DNA from: Lycocorax pyrrhopterus obiensis
Taxonomy: Eukaryota; Chordata; Aves; Passeriformes; Paradisaeidae
Assembly (NCBI GenBank): GCA_014706295.1
Contig: JACSVZ010000028.1
Coordinates: 1,344,263-1,408,262, forward strand
Reading direction: 5' to 3'
DNA: 64,000 nucleotides
How positions within the stretch are numbered: the first letter of the stretch is position 1; every line of letters starts with the position of its first letter. The notes beneath the pieces were generated by a model. That model ran no database searches. It saw only the letters and a program-made list of their open reading frames with translations, and was not told the DNA's origin. Shown in pieces: positions 10,603 to 20,800 of the stretch. Position numbers and translations under genes: made by a program.

Positions 10603-12423
10603 ATGCTGAGGAGAGCGATGCCGAACGCGCTGCGGGGCGCCGGGGCCGCGCTCACCTGCCTCCGGCTCCTGCTGCTCCTCTCCGCCGTGGATTCCCGGCC
10701 CCACACGTGGGACCAGGACAGGTTCCAGCTGGAAGCCATCAAAAAGGAGATCCTGGAGCGGCTGGGAATGCAGGCTCCCCCCGTCATCCGGCGCCAGCTG
10801 GACCAAGAGAGCATCCAGAGAGCGCAGCGGCTCTACCAGCAGCAAGTGGCGGAGCTGGCGCGGAACCGGAGCCGGGAGGAGGAGGAGGAGGAGGAAGAGG
10901 AGGAAGCCGCGTCCAGGACCCGGCGGCTGCACCGCCTGACCCCCACCTGTAAGTGGCCGTGGCTCCGTGTCATCCCACGACCCTCATCCCTCCGGGACAC
11001 GCGTGTGTCCCAGCGTGTCCCGCACTCGGGAATGTCATCCCGCTGCCTCGGGACATGACCGGGCATGCAGCACGGTGGCACGGCCATCCTTATCCCGCTG
11101 CTTCCTTTGCCCTGGAAGTGGGGAGGAGCTGCCGCTGGAGCCGTTTTGCTTAAAAGCACAAAAAAATCAGGGGATTTGGGGTGAAAGCTTCGATCAGCAG
11201 CAGCTCGGGGGGCTCGGAGTGGCGCTCGAGGGGTTTGGGGATGAGCGGAGGGGAGGAAGGGAGGTGCCATCCCTCGATCCGCAGCTTGAGCTCCAGTCTA
11301 GGGGTTTATCTGGATCTGGGGGAATTTAGGGAAATATTCCCCTCCTGCTGCTTGGGCTGGGAGGGGACAGTCGGAGCGTGGGGTGGGGATGCTCCAAAGG
11401 GTCCCGGGACACCTTCTCTGGCACCAGGAAAACTGAGACCCTCCAGCCTGGGGGTCCCTGGGGATGGTGGCTCTGAGGACGAGCATAGTGAAGAATCTCC
11501 AGCATCCCTCAGGATGTGGGTGATCCCTGGAAGCAACGGCTCGGCTGCCTGGCAGGAGCTGGTCCCAAGCCTGGGCTGGTGTGGAATTGCTGGCTCTTAC
11601 ATCAGCTGTCCCCTCTGTCCCCGCAGTGCTGCGCTGGCCGGACGTACCCGAGGGACATCAGGCCTCCCAAGGGCATCAGGACTCCCAAGGACACCGGGAT
11701 CCCGGCGGTCTCTACCGCTACCACCTCCTGCTGTCCCGCACCGAGGACTTCCACCGGCAGCTCCGGGTGGTGCAGGCGGAGCTGAAACTCTTCAAGCAGT
11801 CGCTGTCCCCGCCCGGCGCCTCGGTGCCACCGCGGGTCACCATCTACACCTTGCGGGGGGCAGGCGGGACCCCCCAGCTCCTGCACAGCCAAGAACTGGA
11901 CCGGGATTCCCGGAGCCTGGACCTGACAGGAGCCATCCAGCCCTGGGTGGCCGGGCCCGAGGCCACGCTGCGCCTGCAGCTGGACTTCACCGCCGACGTC
12001 TCGGCCGCCCTGGCCACCTCCGGGGGGGAAACGCTGGTGCTGGAGGTGGAAACGCAGGAGAACTCGGGTCGGGCGGCCAGGAGAGCCCGGGGGCTGGAGG
12101 AGGAGTGCGGGAGGAGCGACGGGAAGTGCTGCCTGAAGTTGCTGAAGGTCTCCTTCCAGGACATCGGCTGGTCGGACTGGGTCATCGCCCCCAACAGCTA
12201 CTACATGAGGTTCTGCGAGGGCTCCTGCCCCCACAACTACAAACCGGCCAGCATGCACGCCCAGATCAAATCCCGAGTGCACTCCCTGTCCAAGGCCGTC
12301 CCCCCGCCCTGCTGCGTCCCCGCCGGCTACGACCCCATGGTGCTGATGCACTACAACAGCGAGGGCAGGCTGGTGTCCAGCCTCTTCGAGGACATGCTGG
12401 TCACCAGGTGCCACTGCGCCTGA
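10603..12423 (+). CDS. GDF15: growth/differentiation factor 15, TGF-beta superfamily hormone (2 exons)
   Basis: Exons are 10603-10948 and 11627-12423 (stop TGA). The donor is GTAAGT and the acceptor CCGCAG, with a phase-1 junction, giving 380 aa. Residues 1-~30 are a signal peptide with a Leu-rich core. The propeptide has a TGF-beta-type helix (EAIKKEILERLGM), an NRS glycosylation site and a run of ten Glu (residues 92-101). A furin-type site RRAR (267-270) releases a 110-residue mature domain carrying nine Cys in the GDF15 pattern (one, CC, one, one, CC, CHC end). MHAQIK and PCCVPAGYDPMVL are close to the human hormone. GDF15 is secreted as a disulfide dimer and in mammals signals through GFRAL-RET in the hindbrain. 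The two-exon layout and LRRC25 as neighbour agree. A second in-frame ATG at 10618 could also serve as start. The protein is longer than human (308 aa), all in the propeptide. Confidence 0.95.
11051..11070 (+). promoter_or_regulatory. candidate p53 response element in GDF15 intron 1
   Basis: Two adjacent decamers, ggacatgacc and gggcatgcag, each carry a CATG core and together match 17 of 20 positions of RRRCWWGYYY x2 with no spacer. GDF15 is a known p53 target in mammals. Binding is not shown here. Confidence 0.3.
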
Positions 12424-12503
12424 TGGCAGCGCTGGCAGCTCCAACCAGGATGTGTCACCGTGCAGGTGGGGCAGAGCACCCCGACTCCTGGCAGCTCCAG
12501 CGT

Positions 12504-12675
12504 CCCGAAATCCAGATCCTGTGGCACCAAATGACTCCGTGCCGACCCTGGATCCGCCACTGAGCTCAGCCACGGGGTCTCCAGCATCAGCATCCCGAAA
12601 TCCAGATCCTGTGGCACCAAATGACTCCACGCCAGACCTGGCTCTGCTGCCCAGCTCAGCCCTGGGGTCTCCAGT
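12504..12675 (+). repeat. 90-bp tandem duplication in the GDF15 3' UTR
   Basis: The block beginning 'cccgaaatccagatcctgtg' at 12504 recurs at 12594 with the next bases identical through 'gcaccaaatgactcc', followed by a diverged copy of 'gagctcagccacggggtctc'. This is a recent two-copy duplication just after the stop codon. Confidence 0.85.
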
Positions 12676-12837
12676 TGTGAACTCTCCCCCACAATAACTT
12701 ATTCCCCAGGCTCTTCTATTGAAATCCGTATTTTATGGAGCAGGTGGGTCCTTCCCACCCAAGAGATCCCAGATGGGCCATGGAGGGTCCATGCCCGGGT
12801 GTCCACATCCCACTCCAAACCCTTTTCTCTGCTCAGA

Positions 12838-12872
12838 GACTTATTTATGCAACCCAGTTATTTATTTTTAAC
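12838..12872 (+). promoter_or_regulatory. AU-rich elements in the GDF15 3' UTR
   Basis: ATTTA pentamers lie at 12843-12847 and 12860-12864 in an A/T-rich stretch, in contrast to the GC-rich surroundings. Such elements usually make stress mRNAs short-lived, which suits GDF15. Confidence 0.55.
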
Positions 12873-12982
12873 TTATTGTATTTTATAGCAAAATATCCTT
12901 TTTGGTGGGAGAAAGAGGGAGGGGGCTTTGTGTATTTCTATTTTATATATTTCTATAAAACTGGAAGGATGTAATAATAATG

Positions 12983-12988
12983 AATAAA
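12983..12988 (+). promoter_or_regulatory. GDF15: GDF15 poly(A) signal AATAAA
   Basis: AATAAA lies about 560 bases after the stop, followed by 'gtgattgg'. It gives a 3' UTR of roughly 580 bases ending near 13005. Confidence 0.7.
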
Positions 12989-13005
12989 GTGATTGGAACA
13001 GGGAT

Positions 13006-13820
13006 TCTGGCTGCTACTCCTGCGCACCTGGGGACGGGTCTCTGACTGGCCCCCTGCTCCTCGGACACTCAGCTCCCCTGGGATCTGACTCCATATGGAT
13101 TTGCTGGTAAATCCTCACGGCTTTCCGGTGCCAGCGTGTGAGTAATGCCTGGGCACTGCTCCCAGAGACCTTTGAGTTGTTTGTGTCCTTGGGAAGGGCG
13201 CTGGGCATAGCCCTGACCCCTCGGGGAGGACATCCAGCCGGGATGTGGCCACTGCCCCATGTCCAGGTGCCTCCAGCCCTGGGACCCCGTGGGCACCAAA
13301 GGGACGGGGGAACCCCCCACGGAGGTTGGTGGCACACACCGTGTCCCCAGGGGACTCCCCACGGCTCGATGGGGCGGCTCTGCTGGTCACAGCTCCTTTC
13401 TGTCCCCTCTCCCAGCGTGGTCTGGGGGTGTCCTGGGCTGCCCGGTCCCTTGGCAGCTCCTGGTGGGGACCTGGGCTTGGGGGACATGGAATGTGGGATC
13501 TCTGCTCGGGGGGGAGGTTGGGGACCAGGGATTGAGGGATGCAAGCTGCGGAGGTGGCCTCTCTGGGGACAGGGACTTGAGGGACCTGGCTCTTGGTCCC
13601 TTGGGACCCCCACTTTGGGGACACAGGCTCTGGGGACCTGTCCCCAAGGGTCCTGGTCCCTTAGGACCCCCTGCTTTGGGGACATGTCCTTGAGGGTCCT
13701 GGCCCCTTGGGACTCTCCGTTTTGGGGACATGTGCCCTGGGAACTCCAGGGACTTTCCTCAGGGAAAACCCTGAGTCCTGCCCAGGGCTCCCCACAGACC
13801 ACATCTATGCAGGTAATTAG
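13006..13820. other. short intergenic gap between converging GDF15 and LRRC25
   Basis: No gene was seen. Both neighbours end here. The right part (13540-13745) is a minisatellite. Confidence 0.5.
13540..13745. repeat. minisatellite, unit roughly 50-60 bp
   Basis: The phrase 'ggtcccttgggaccccc' ... 'tttggggacac' recurs three times with changes (near 13591, 13651 and 13698), each followed by 'ggggacatg/ggggacctg' motifs. Confidence 0.65.
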
Positions 13821-13834
13821 AGATAATTAAACCA

Positions 13835-13840
13835 TTTAAT
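13835..13840 (-). promoter_or_regulatory. candidate LRRC25 poly(A) signal ATTAAA
   Basis: ATTAAA on the minus strand, within a locally A/T-rich patch, would end a 3' UTR of about 650 bases. No stronger AATAAA was noticed between the stop and here. Confidence 0.4.
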
Positions 13841-14476
13841 CGGGCACGGTGAAGTCTCCCAGGGGCTTGGGGGGGACACCCAGACAAGCCGTGGTGTCCC
13901 CGTGTCCCCACGGTGCCCAGCAGCCCGGGGTCTCACCAGGAGGATTACGAAAAAGGAGCTTTTTCTTTGTTCCCCGAAGTGGCGGATTCAGCAGGAAAAG
14001 AGGGCGCAGGTGGCACCGGATGTCCCCAACCGCCGGCAGGGCCCGGGCGAGCGCGCACCCGGAGCTCTCCACCGGCCCCAAAAGGGGAAGAGGAACCCGA
14101 GGCCGTGGTCAGCCCCAGCCCCGGCTCCTTCGGCCGGCCCCGGGGACTCCGTGCGTGTCCGGGCTCCGGTGCCGGCTGCCGGCGGATGCGGCACGAGGCG
14201 TCCCCGCGGTCGGTGGCCGCAGCCCCGGGAGGAAATGTCAGCTCAGCCCTCGCGCCAGGGTGAGAACTGGGGCGAAGGAGGGGACCGGGGCAGGGGGTGT
14301 TAAAAAAAATCCCCTGCGAAAGGCGACCCCACAGGATGCGTGTGCGGGAACCACGCGTGGGCCCGGCTGGGGGGGATGTCCGGCCCTGTCTCCTCCGGGC
14401 TGGGGGACAGCAGGGAAAGGGCGTCAGTGGGGGACAGAGAGTGTCCCCCCGGCCCTCCCAGTGTCCCCCCGGCCCC

Positions 14477-15807
14477 TCACTGGTCAGGAATGATGTAGAT
14501 GTCCTCGGTGGGGCCCAGGGTGTTGGCGTAGATGGGCTGGTCCCCGGAATCGGCCGCGCTCTCCAGGAAATAATCCTCATCCACCAGGACCTGCGGGCTG
14601 GGGGGCAGGAGGGGCTCAGTGAGGAGGGAATGTCATGGATGGGATGAGGTGGGGTGGGATGGGATGGAAAGGATGAACAGGATGGGGTGGCACAGCATAG
14701 GACGGGATCAGTGGGATGGAATGGGATGGAAAGGATGAACAGGATGGGGTGGCACAGCATAGGACGGGATCAGTGGGATGGAATGGGATGGACAGGATAG
14801 CACGGCACGGCACCGCATGGCATGGGATGGAAAGGGACGGATGGGACGGCAGGTGCTGCACGGGACGGAGTGGGATGAGGTGGGATGGGGCGGGGCAACA
14901 CATCAGGGCACAGCACAGCCGGGAGGGGACGGAACATTCCCAAATGTCCCTTCCCTGTGCCGGAGCCTCACCTGTAGCGCTGCTCCTGCCATCCCGGTGC
15001 CCATCCCTGCGCTGCAGCCGGGGCCGTGCCGGGGCTCACGAAGATGTTCTCGTAGTCGGGGGCGTCGGTGACATCGGTGGTGCCGGTGCCGGTGTCCCGG
15101 CTGATGTAGCGGGGCTGCCGGAGGTTTCCAGCCGGACCCGGCTTCCCCCATCCCACGCCGGCCACCGCGGCTCCCGCTCTCCTCCACCGGTACCAAACCG
15201 CGGCAGCGCCCACGGCCACCAGCACGGCCACCGCAGCGGCCGCCACGGCCAGCCCGGCCACCAGCCCCACGCTGAGCCCGCATTCCCGGCCGTGGAACTC
15301 CGTGACGTTGAAGGCATCCCGGTGGGGTGTGAAGCAGACACACCGGATCCCCGGGCGGGCGCAGGGGGCCAGGACCGTGCCCAGAACGTCGCAGCGGCAG
15401 GACACGGTCAGGGAGCTCAGGCTGGGCTGGAAGGCGGCGGGGGGCACGGCGGGGAGGGGGTTCCCCTCCAGGTTCAGGGTCCGCAGGGCCGTGGCGTTGG
15501 CGAAGAACCCATCGGGCAGCTCCCGCAGCCGGTTCTCTGCCAGGTCCAGTTTCTCCATGCCGGGCCCGAGGCGGGACCAGGGGCTCAGGGCCTCGATGCC
15601 GTTGTGTCTCAGCACCAGCCGGCGCTGCCGGTGGAACGGCCTCCAGTCCAGCTCGGCACATCCACGGCTCTTGTTGGTCAGGTCCAGGTCTTCGGAGGTG
15701 TCCGGCAGCAAGGCCGAACAGGGGGACGCAGTGGACACGGGGGTCACGGGGGTCACAGGGCGCAGCAGCAGCAGCAGCAGCGCGAGCAGGACTGCGGGGA
15801 GCCCCAT
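14477..15807 (-). CDS. LRRC25: leucine-rich repeat-containing protein 25, single-pass membrane receptor (2 coding exons)
   Basis: Coding exons on the minus strand are 15807-14972 and 14597-14477 (stop TGA), with a phase-2 junction from donor CTACAG|GTGAGG to acceptor CCCCCCAG, giving 318 aa. Residues 1-~20 are a signal peptide. Leucine-rich repeats span about 60-130 (LDLAENRLRELP, LNLEGNPLPAVP), with a Cys cap around 137-176 and one transmembrane helix at about 178-205. The tail carries tyrosine motifs: DYENIF (251-256), a DEDYF segment, IYAN and IYIIP. DYENIF closely matches human LRRC25, and YxN motifs are potential SH2 docking sites. In mammals LRRC25 is a myeloid protein linked to innate signalling. 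An untranslated first exon must exist, because a good acceptor (CCCCCCAG, exon from 15830) precedes the ATG. An alternative in-frame splice is described in the findings. Confidence 0.88.
14661..14800. repeat. 62-bp tandem duplication in the LRRC25 intron
   Basis: 'aaaggatgaacaggatgggg' starts at 14668 and again at 14730 with the following bases through 'tgggatggaatgggatgg' nearly identical. It sits in a broader 'gggatgg' low-complexity stretch (14630-14900) inside the intron. Confidence 0.85.
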
Positions 15808-15830
15808 GGTCCCTCCACTGCACCGGGAGC

Positions 15831-17380
15831 CTGGGGGGAAATGGGAATCAGGACCCCCATTCCCACCGGATCCCCCCTCCCAGTGCAAACCAGTGAAGCC
15901 CAGTCTGGCCCCCGCCCCACTCCCGCTGTCCCAGGGTTGGGCAGCTCCTGGGGGTCCCAGCAGGGCATTTCCTGCCCCCCTTCCTCCCCCCCAACCACAG
16001 CACCCTGACTCGCCTGCGCTCCGGCCTCTGCTGCCTGGTGTGGGGAAGAGGAACAGGCGGGTCCGGCTGTCCCGTTTAAGGGCGTAGCCGGCCCCAGGGG
16101 AGGCAGGGGGGAAGCACCCCCAAATCAGCACCCCCTGACCCCTGACGCACCGCCCGGTCCTTTCCTGGGGTGCTGAGCATCCCCCTGGCACTGGCTGAGA
16201 GTCCCGGTGACCCCGGTGCCCCAGGAGCAGCCGAGGGGTGGGGGACACACGCGTGGGCACACAGGGACAGCCACACCTGCGGTGCTGCACGTTTGCACAG
16301 GCGGGTGCTGGGGGTTCACACATCTCCCACGTGTGCTCACAGACCGCCCCGGCAGCACAGGGACCCCCCCCGAGTGTGAGGGGACCCCGGGGCTGGGTGG
16401 GAGGGAGGGGGGGGGACTCTGTGTCCCCCGGCAGGGTGGGTGTCTCCATCCCGGTGTGCCCCCTCCGTGTCTGCAACTCAGTGTCCCACGTGCCCCGAGT
16501 GCATCACGTTCATGTCCACTCCCCGTGTCCAAGCCCCTCTGGTGTCCATGTCTCTCCATGTTCCCCCCCGTGTCCCCCCCCGTGTCACACCGTGTCCGTG
16601 TCCGCCCCCTGGTGTCCGAGTCCCTCCGTGACCACCTGCTCACATCCCTGTCCGTGTGTCCCCCCCTCGCGTCCGTGTGTCCCCCTCGTGTCCGTGTCCA
16701 TGTATGCCCAACATGTGTCCACCCCGTTGTGTCCATGTCCACGCTGTCACATCCGTGTCGCTCTGTGTCCCTCGTGCCCCTCCATGTCCATCCTCTCAAA
16801 TCCGTGTCCCTCCATGACCATCCTGTCTCTATTCTCTCGTGTCACTGCCCCTTTAAGTCCACCCCCTCGCGCCCGTGTCCACCCTGTCACATCCGTGTCC
16901 CTGTGTCCCCCGCGCCCCCCTGTGTCCCCCCTCCCATGTCCACCCCTTCATGTCCGTGTCCACCCTTTCGTGTCCGTGTCCCTCCGTGCCCATCCCCTCG
17001 CGTCCGTGTTCACTCTGCCACATGTCCACCCCCTGTATCCCCCATGTCCGTGTCCACCCCTTCGTGTCCCTCCGTGACCACCGTGTCCGTGTCCCCTCGC
17101 GTCACTGCCCCTTTAACTCACCCCCTCGCGTCCGCGATCCCCCGTGTGCCCCCGTCCCTGGGTGCCCACCCCCCCCGTGTCCTTGCCCCTCCATGCCCAC
17201 TCCCTGCCGCGCGTCCCCCGTGTCCGTGCCCACTCCTCGCCTCCGTGCCCCCGCGTCCACCCCCTCGGATCCGCGTCCACCCTGTCCCATCCACACCCCT
17301 CTGTGCCCCCTCTGCCCACTCCTCGCGTCCCCCTCTCCGCGTCCCCCTCTCCGCGACCACCCCCCACTCCCTCCTCAGCG
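15831..17380. other. head-to-head interval between LRRC25 and SSBP4
   Basis: This holds the undefined noncoding first exon(s) and promoter of LRRC25 and the upstream region of SSBP4, most of it occupied by the TCCGTGTCC-type repeat. No further gene was seen. Confidence 0.5.
16440..17380. repeat. degenerate GTGTCC/TCCGTGTCC minisatellite, about 0.95 kb
   Basis: Dozens of GTGTCC, CCATGTCC and CCGTGTCC motifs are interspersed with 'accccctcg'. A higher-order copy is visible: 'gtcactgcccctttaa' occurs at 16841 and again at 17101, 260 bases apart. The array ends at the SSBP4 CpG-rich promoter. Confidence 0.8.
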
Positions 17381-17800
17381 CGGTCCCCACCGCCTCCCCC
17401 CGCCGCCATCGCCCCTTTAAGCGCGGCGCGCTGCGCGGGGGGGGTGGTGGCGGCGCTGCCGGAACAGCCGCGCGGGGGGGGCGCGGCGGTTTCAAGCTCC
17501 CCCTCGGGCGCGCGGCCGCAGCCGGCGGGGCCGGGCCGGGCCGGGCCGGGATGGCGGCGGGGGCGGCGGGGGCGGCGGGGGCCGCGCGGGGCCGGGCCCG
17601 GGGCCGCTGACAGCCGCCGCCGCGCCATGTACGCCAAGGGCAAGGGCTCCGGCGTGCCCTCGGACGGCCAGGCCCGCGAGAAGTGAGTGCGGCGCCGGGC
17701 GGCGGCGGGGGACGGCCGGGGCGCGGAAGTTTTTGCCGGGGCGGGCGCCGGGGGAGCGGGGACGGAGCGGGAAGGAAGGGGGGGGGGAAGATCGGGAAAA
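17380..17800. promoter_or_regulatory. CpG-rich promoter region of SSBP4
   Basis: A dense run of CG dinucleotides with GC boxes surrounds the first coding exon of SSBP4. No TATA box was seen at a suitable distance. The start site was not pinpointed. Confidence 0.6.
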
Positions 17801-20800
17801 GGGGGGGGAGATCGGGGGGCGGGCGGACCCCCCGGCCCCGCCCCGCCGGGGAGCACCGGCAGCCGCGGGGCAGCGGGAGCTGGCGGGGGTCAGCCGGGCA
17901 CCGGGAGCCGGGATGAGCCCCCCGGCCTGCGGCATCCCCCGGGGCACCGGGAGCCGGGATGATCCCCCTGGTCCGTGCTATCCCCCGGGGCACCGGGAGC
18001 TGCGGGGGCACCGGGAGCCGGATGATTCCTCCCGATCTGTGCCGTTCCCCGGAGTACCGGGAACCGGGATGATCCCTCCGGTCCGTGACATCCCCGGGGT
18101 ACCGAGACCCGGGATGATCCCCCCTGGTCCGTGACATTCCCCGGGGCACCGGGAGCTGCGATGTGCCGGGGTCCGCGGCATCCCCCGGGGCACCGGGAGC
18201 CGCGATCACACCGGGGCTAACGGGAGCCGGGATGTGCCCCCCGGGCATTGCCACATCTCGGGGCACCGGGAGCTGCGGGAGCACCGGGACCCGGGATGAT
18301 CCCCCCGGTCTGCGGCATCCCCGGGGGCACCGGCAGCCGGGGTGCCCCTTCCCCGACCGTGCCATCCCCCTGAGTACCGGGACCTGGGACGATCCCCCCG
18401 GTCCGTGCCATCCGCCGGGGTACCGGGAACCGCGAGCGCACCGTGACTACCGGGAACCGGGCTGTGCCCGCCGGTGTCTGCCATCCTTCGGGGCACCGGG
18501 AGCCGGGAGGATCCCCCCGGGCATTGCCATCCTCCGGGGCACCGTGACCCGCGATGGCACCGGGGCTACCGGGAGCCGGGATGTGCCCGGTCCGCAGCAT
18601 CCCTGGGGGCACCGGGAGCGCTCCCCGGCCGTGCCATCCCCTGCGGCGGCGGGGACCGGAGCGGCACCGGGGCTCCTGATACTCCCCGGTCCCTGCCACC
18701 CCCGCTCCCCAGGACTGTGACCCGCCGTTCCCGGCTGTCCCTGTCCCGCCGTGTCCCGGTGCCCGAGGCCACCGCGCTCCCCGGGGCAGCCGCTGGGGCC
18801 GGGGGGCTGCACCCACCGCGCTCCCCCCAGAGCTGGACCCCCGGGGGGGCCCCGCAGGCCCCGTTCCTGCTCCCGGGAGGGGATGTGGCACCCTGGGGTT
18901 CCCTGAGTGTCCCCCGCCAGGGGACACCCGTGGTGGCCCTCGCCCCTGGGCCGCGTCCTGCGGGATGTGTCGCCTGTCCTGGAGCCACCCCGGCGGTGGG
19001 AAGCGGTTGCCGTGGAGGGCGTGCGGTGTCACCGGCGGGAGTCACTCGGTGTCACCGGCGGGGTCCCTCGCGGGGAGGCGACACCGAACCTCCTTCGTTA
19101 ATTCTGCACTAATTGAACGGGGGGCTCCGTCCCGGCCGTGTCCCTCGGGGTCCCGTGGCTGGGGATGGCCCCGTGGGGGTGGCAGGTCGCTCACACCCCG
19201 CCCCTGTCCCCGCGCTGTCCCCCCAGGCTGGCGCTCTACGTCTACGAGTACCTGCTGCACGTGGGGGCCCAGAAATCCGCCCAGACCTTCCTGTCGGAGG
19301 TAAGGGGGGGGCGGGCAGCACCCCCAGACCCCCCCATCCCACCCGCCGGGGGTCCTGGAGCCCCATCCCTGGTGGGGGCTGCTGACCCCCCCTCCCCGTG
19401 CCCCTCTCCGCAGATCCGATGGGAGAAGAACATCACGCTGGGGGAGCCCCCCGGCTTCCTGCACTCCTGGTGGTGGTGAGTTGGGGTCCGGGGGGGGTTG
19501 GAAAGGAGGGAACCCCCCCGTTCCCATGGCAGGGGGGCTGGGAGGGAGCTGGGAGCTGCCCCCCCACCCCGTTCTGCCACCACATCACCTCGTAGCCCAT
19601 AAACCTGTCCCTCTGCTTTTCCCATCAGCGATTTGGGGGGCTCCCCCCTTTCCCTCCCATCCCGGCCCCCCCTCCCGGCTCCTCCAGATGGATCCAATTT
19701 GGCACCAAACGTGGAGCTGGGGGGGGGGGTCGCTCCCGGCCCCGGGGCTGGACCCCCGCACTGGGGGGGCAATGGGGATGTGGGGGGCACCCCGCGGGTG
19801 GACATCACTTGGGGGGGGGCTCGGGGGGGGCAGTGAGTGATCAGTTGGTGATTTGGGGGGAGGACACACACAGTGGGGGGGGGTCGGTGCCTTCCCACCC
19901 CTAAACGGGGGGGGTTAAGCTGGCACCCGGCCAGCACCCCCCAAACCTGGGGGGGCACCCAGAAACGGACCCGGCCCCTCCGCTGTCCCACGCCCAGGGC
20001 GGGGGGCGCGGGCAGGGGACCCCCCCATCCCATCCCGCCCCGGGATGCTGCAGCCTGATGTAAAGTCCCAGGAATTTGGGCTCCGGCCGTAGCGACCGTT
20101 TCCAGGGAAAACAGGCGGCAGCGCCGGAGCCGGGAGGCCCCCGCCGAGGGGGGGACACGGCCGCGGCCCCCCCGCCCCATCGCTGACACGAGTGTGGCCG
20201 TGCTCAGCCGCGCCGTGGGGGTCGGGGGGGGACGGCCAGGGGTGCAAATTGGGGGAGGGGGTCCTCACCCGCTGTGTCCCCCCCCCCCTTTTCCCAGCGT
20301 TTTCTGGGATCTGTACTGCGCCGCCCCGGACCGCCGGGAGACCTGCGAGCATTCCAGCGAGGCCAAAGCCTTCCATGACTACGTGAGTGCCTCGGGATGG
20401 GGGGGTCCGTGCCCCCCTCCCCGATCCCCCCCGCCGCCGGGACCCCCCCGCCGGGGTTCCCGCTCGCTGCCAGCCCCGGCTCTGTGGGTGACCTATTTCA
20501 CGGGGCGGTGGCGAGGGGGGGTTAATCCCTGGGGGCCTGGCCCAGCGCCCCCCCCCCACGGGGACCCCGGCGTGCCCTGGCGTGCCCATCCCCCACTGTC
20601 ACCCCCCCCAGGGCACAGGGACCCCCCCAGTGCCACACCATGGGCACAGAGGCTCTCGCTGTCCGGCCGGGGGTGTCCCCCCTCCCCACCTGGTGTCCTG
20701 GGGGTCACCGCGGGGCTCAGTGGGACCCCCCCCACACTGAGGGGAGGCCCCCCCAGAACAGCTCCGCTCCTTCCCAGCGCCAGCTCCGGCGGGTTAATCA

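Noticed and set aside
11602..12630. 342-codon open frame antisense to GDF15 exon 2
   Set aside because: It is a mirror of a GC-rich coding exon; the + strand frame has the full TGF-beta cystine pattern.
16207..17610. 467-codon open frame on + between LRRC25 and SSBP4
   Set aside because: It is a by-product of the stop-poor GTGTCC repeat; composition is Pro/Ser/Val/Cys low complexity and no family signature is present.
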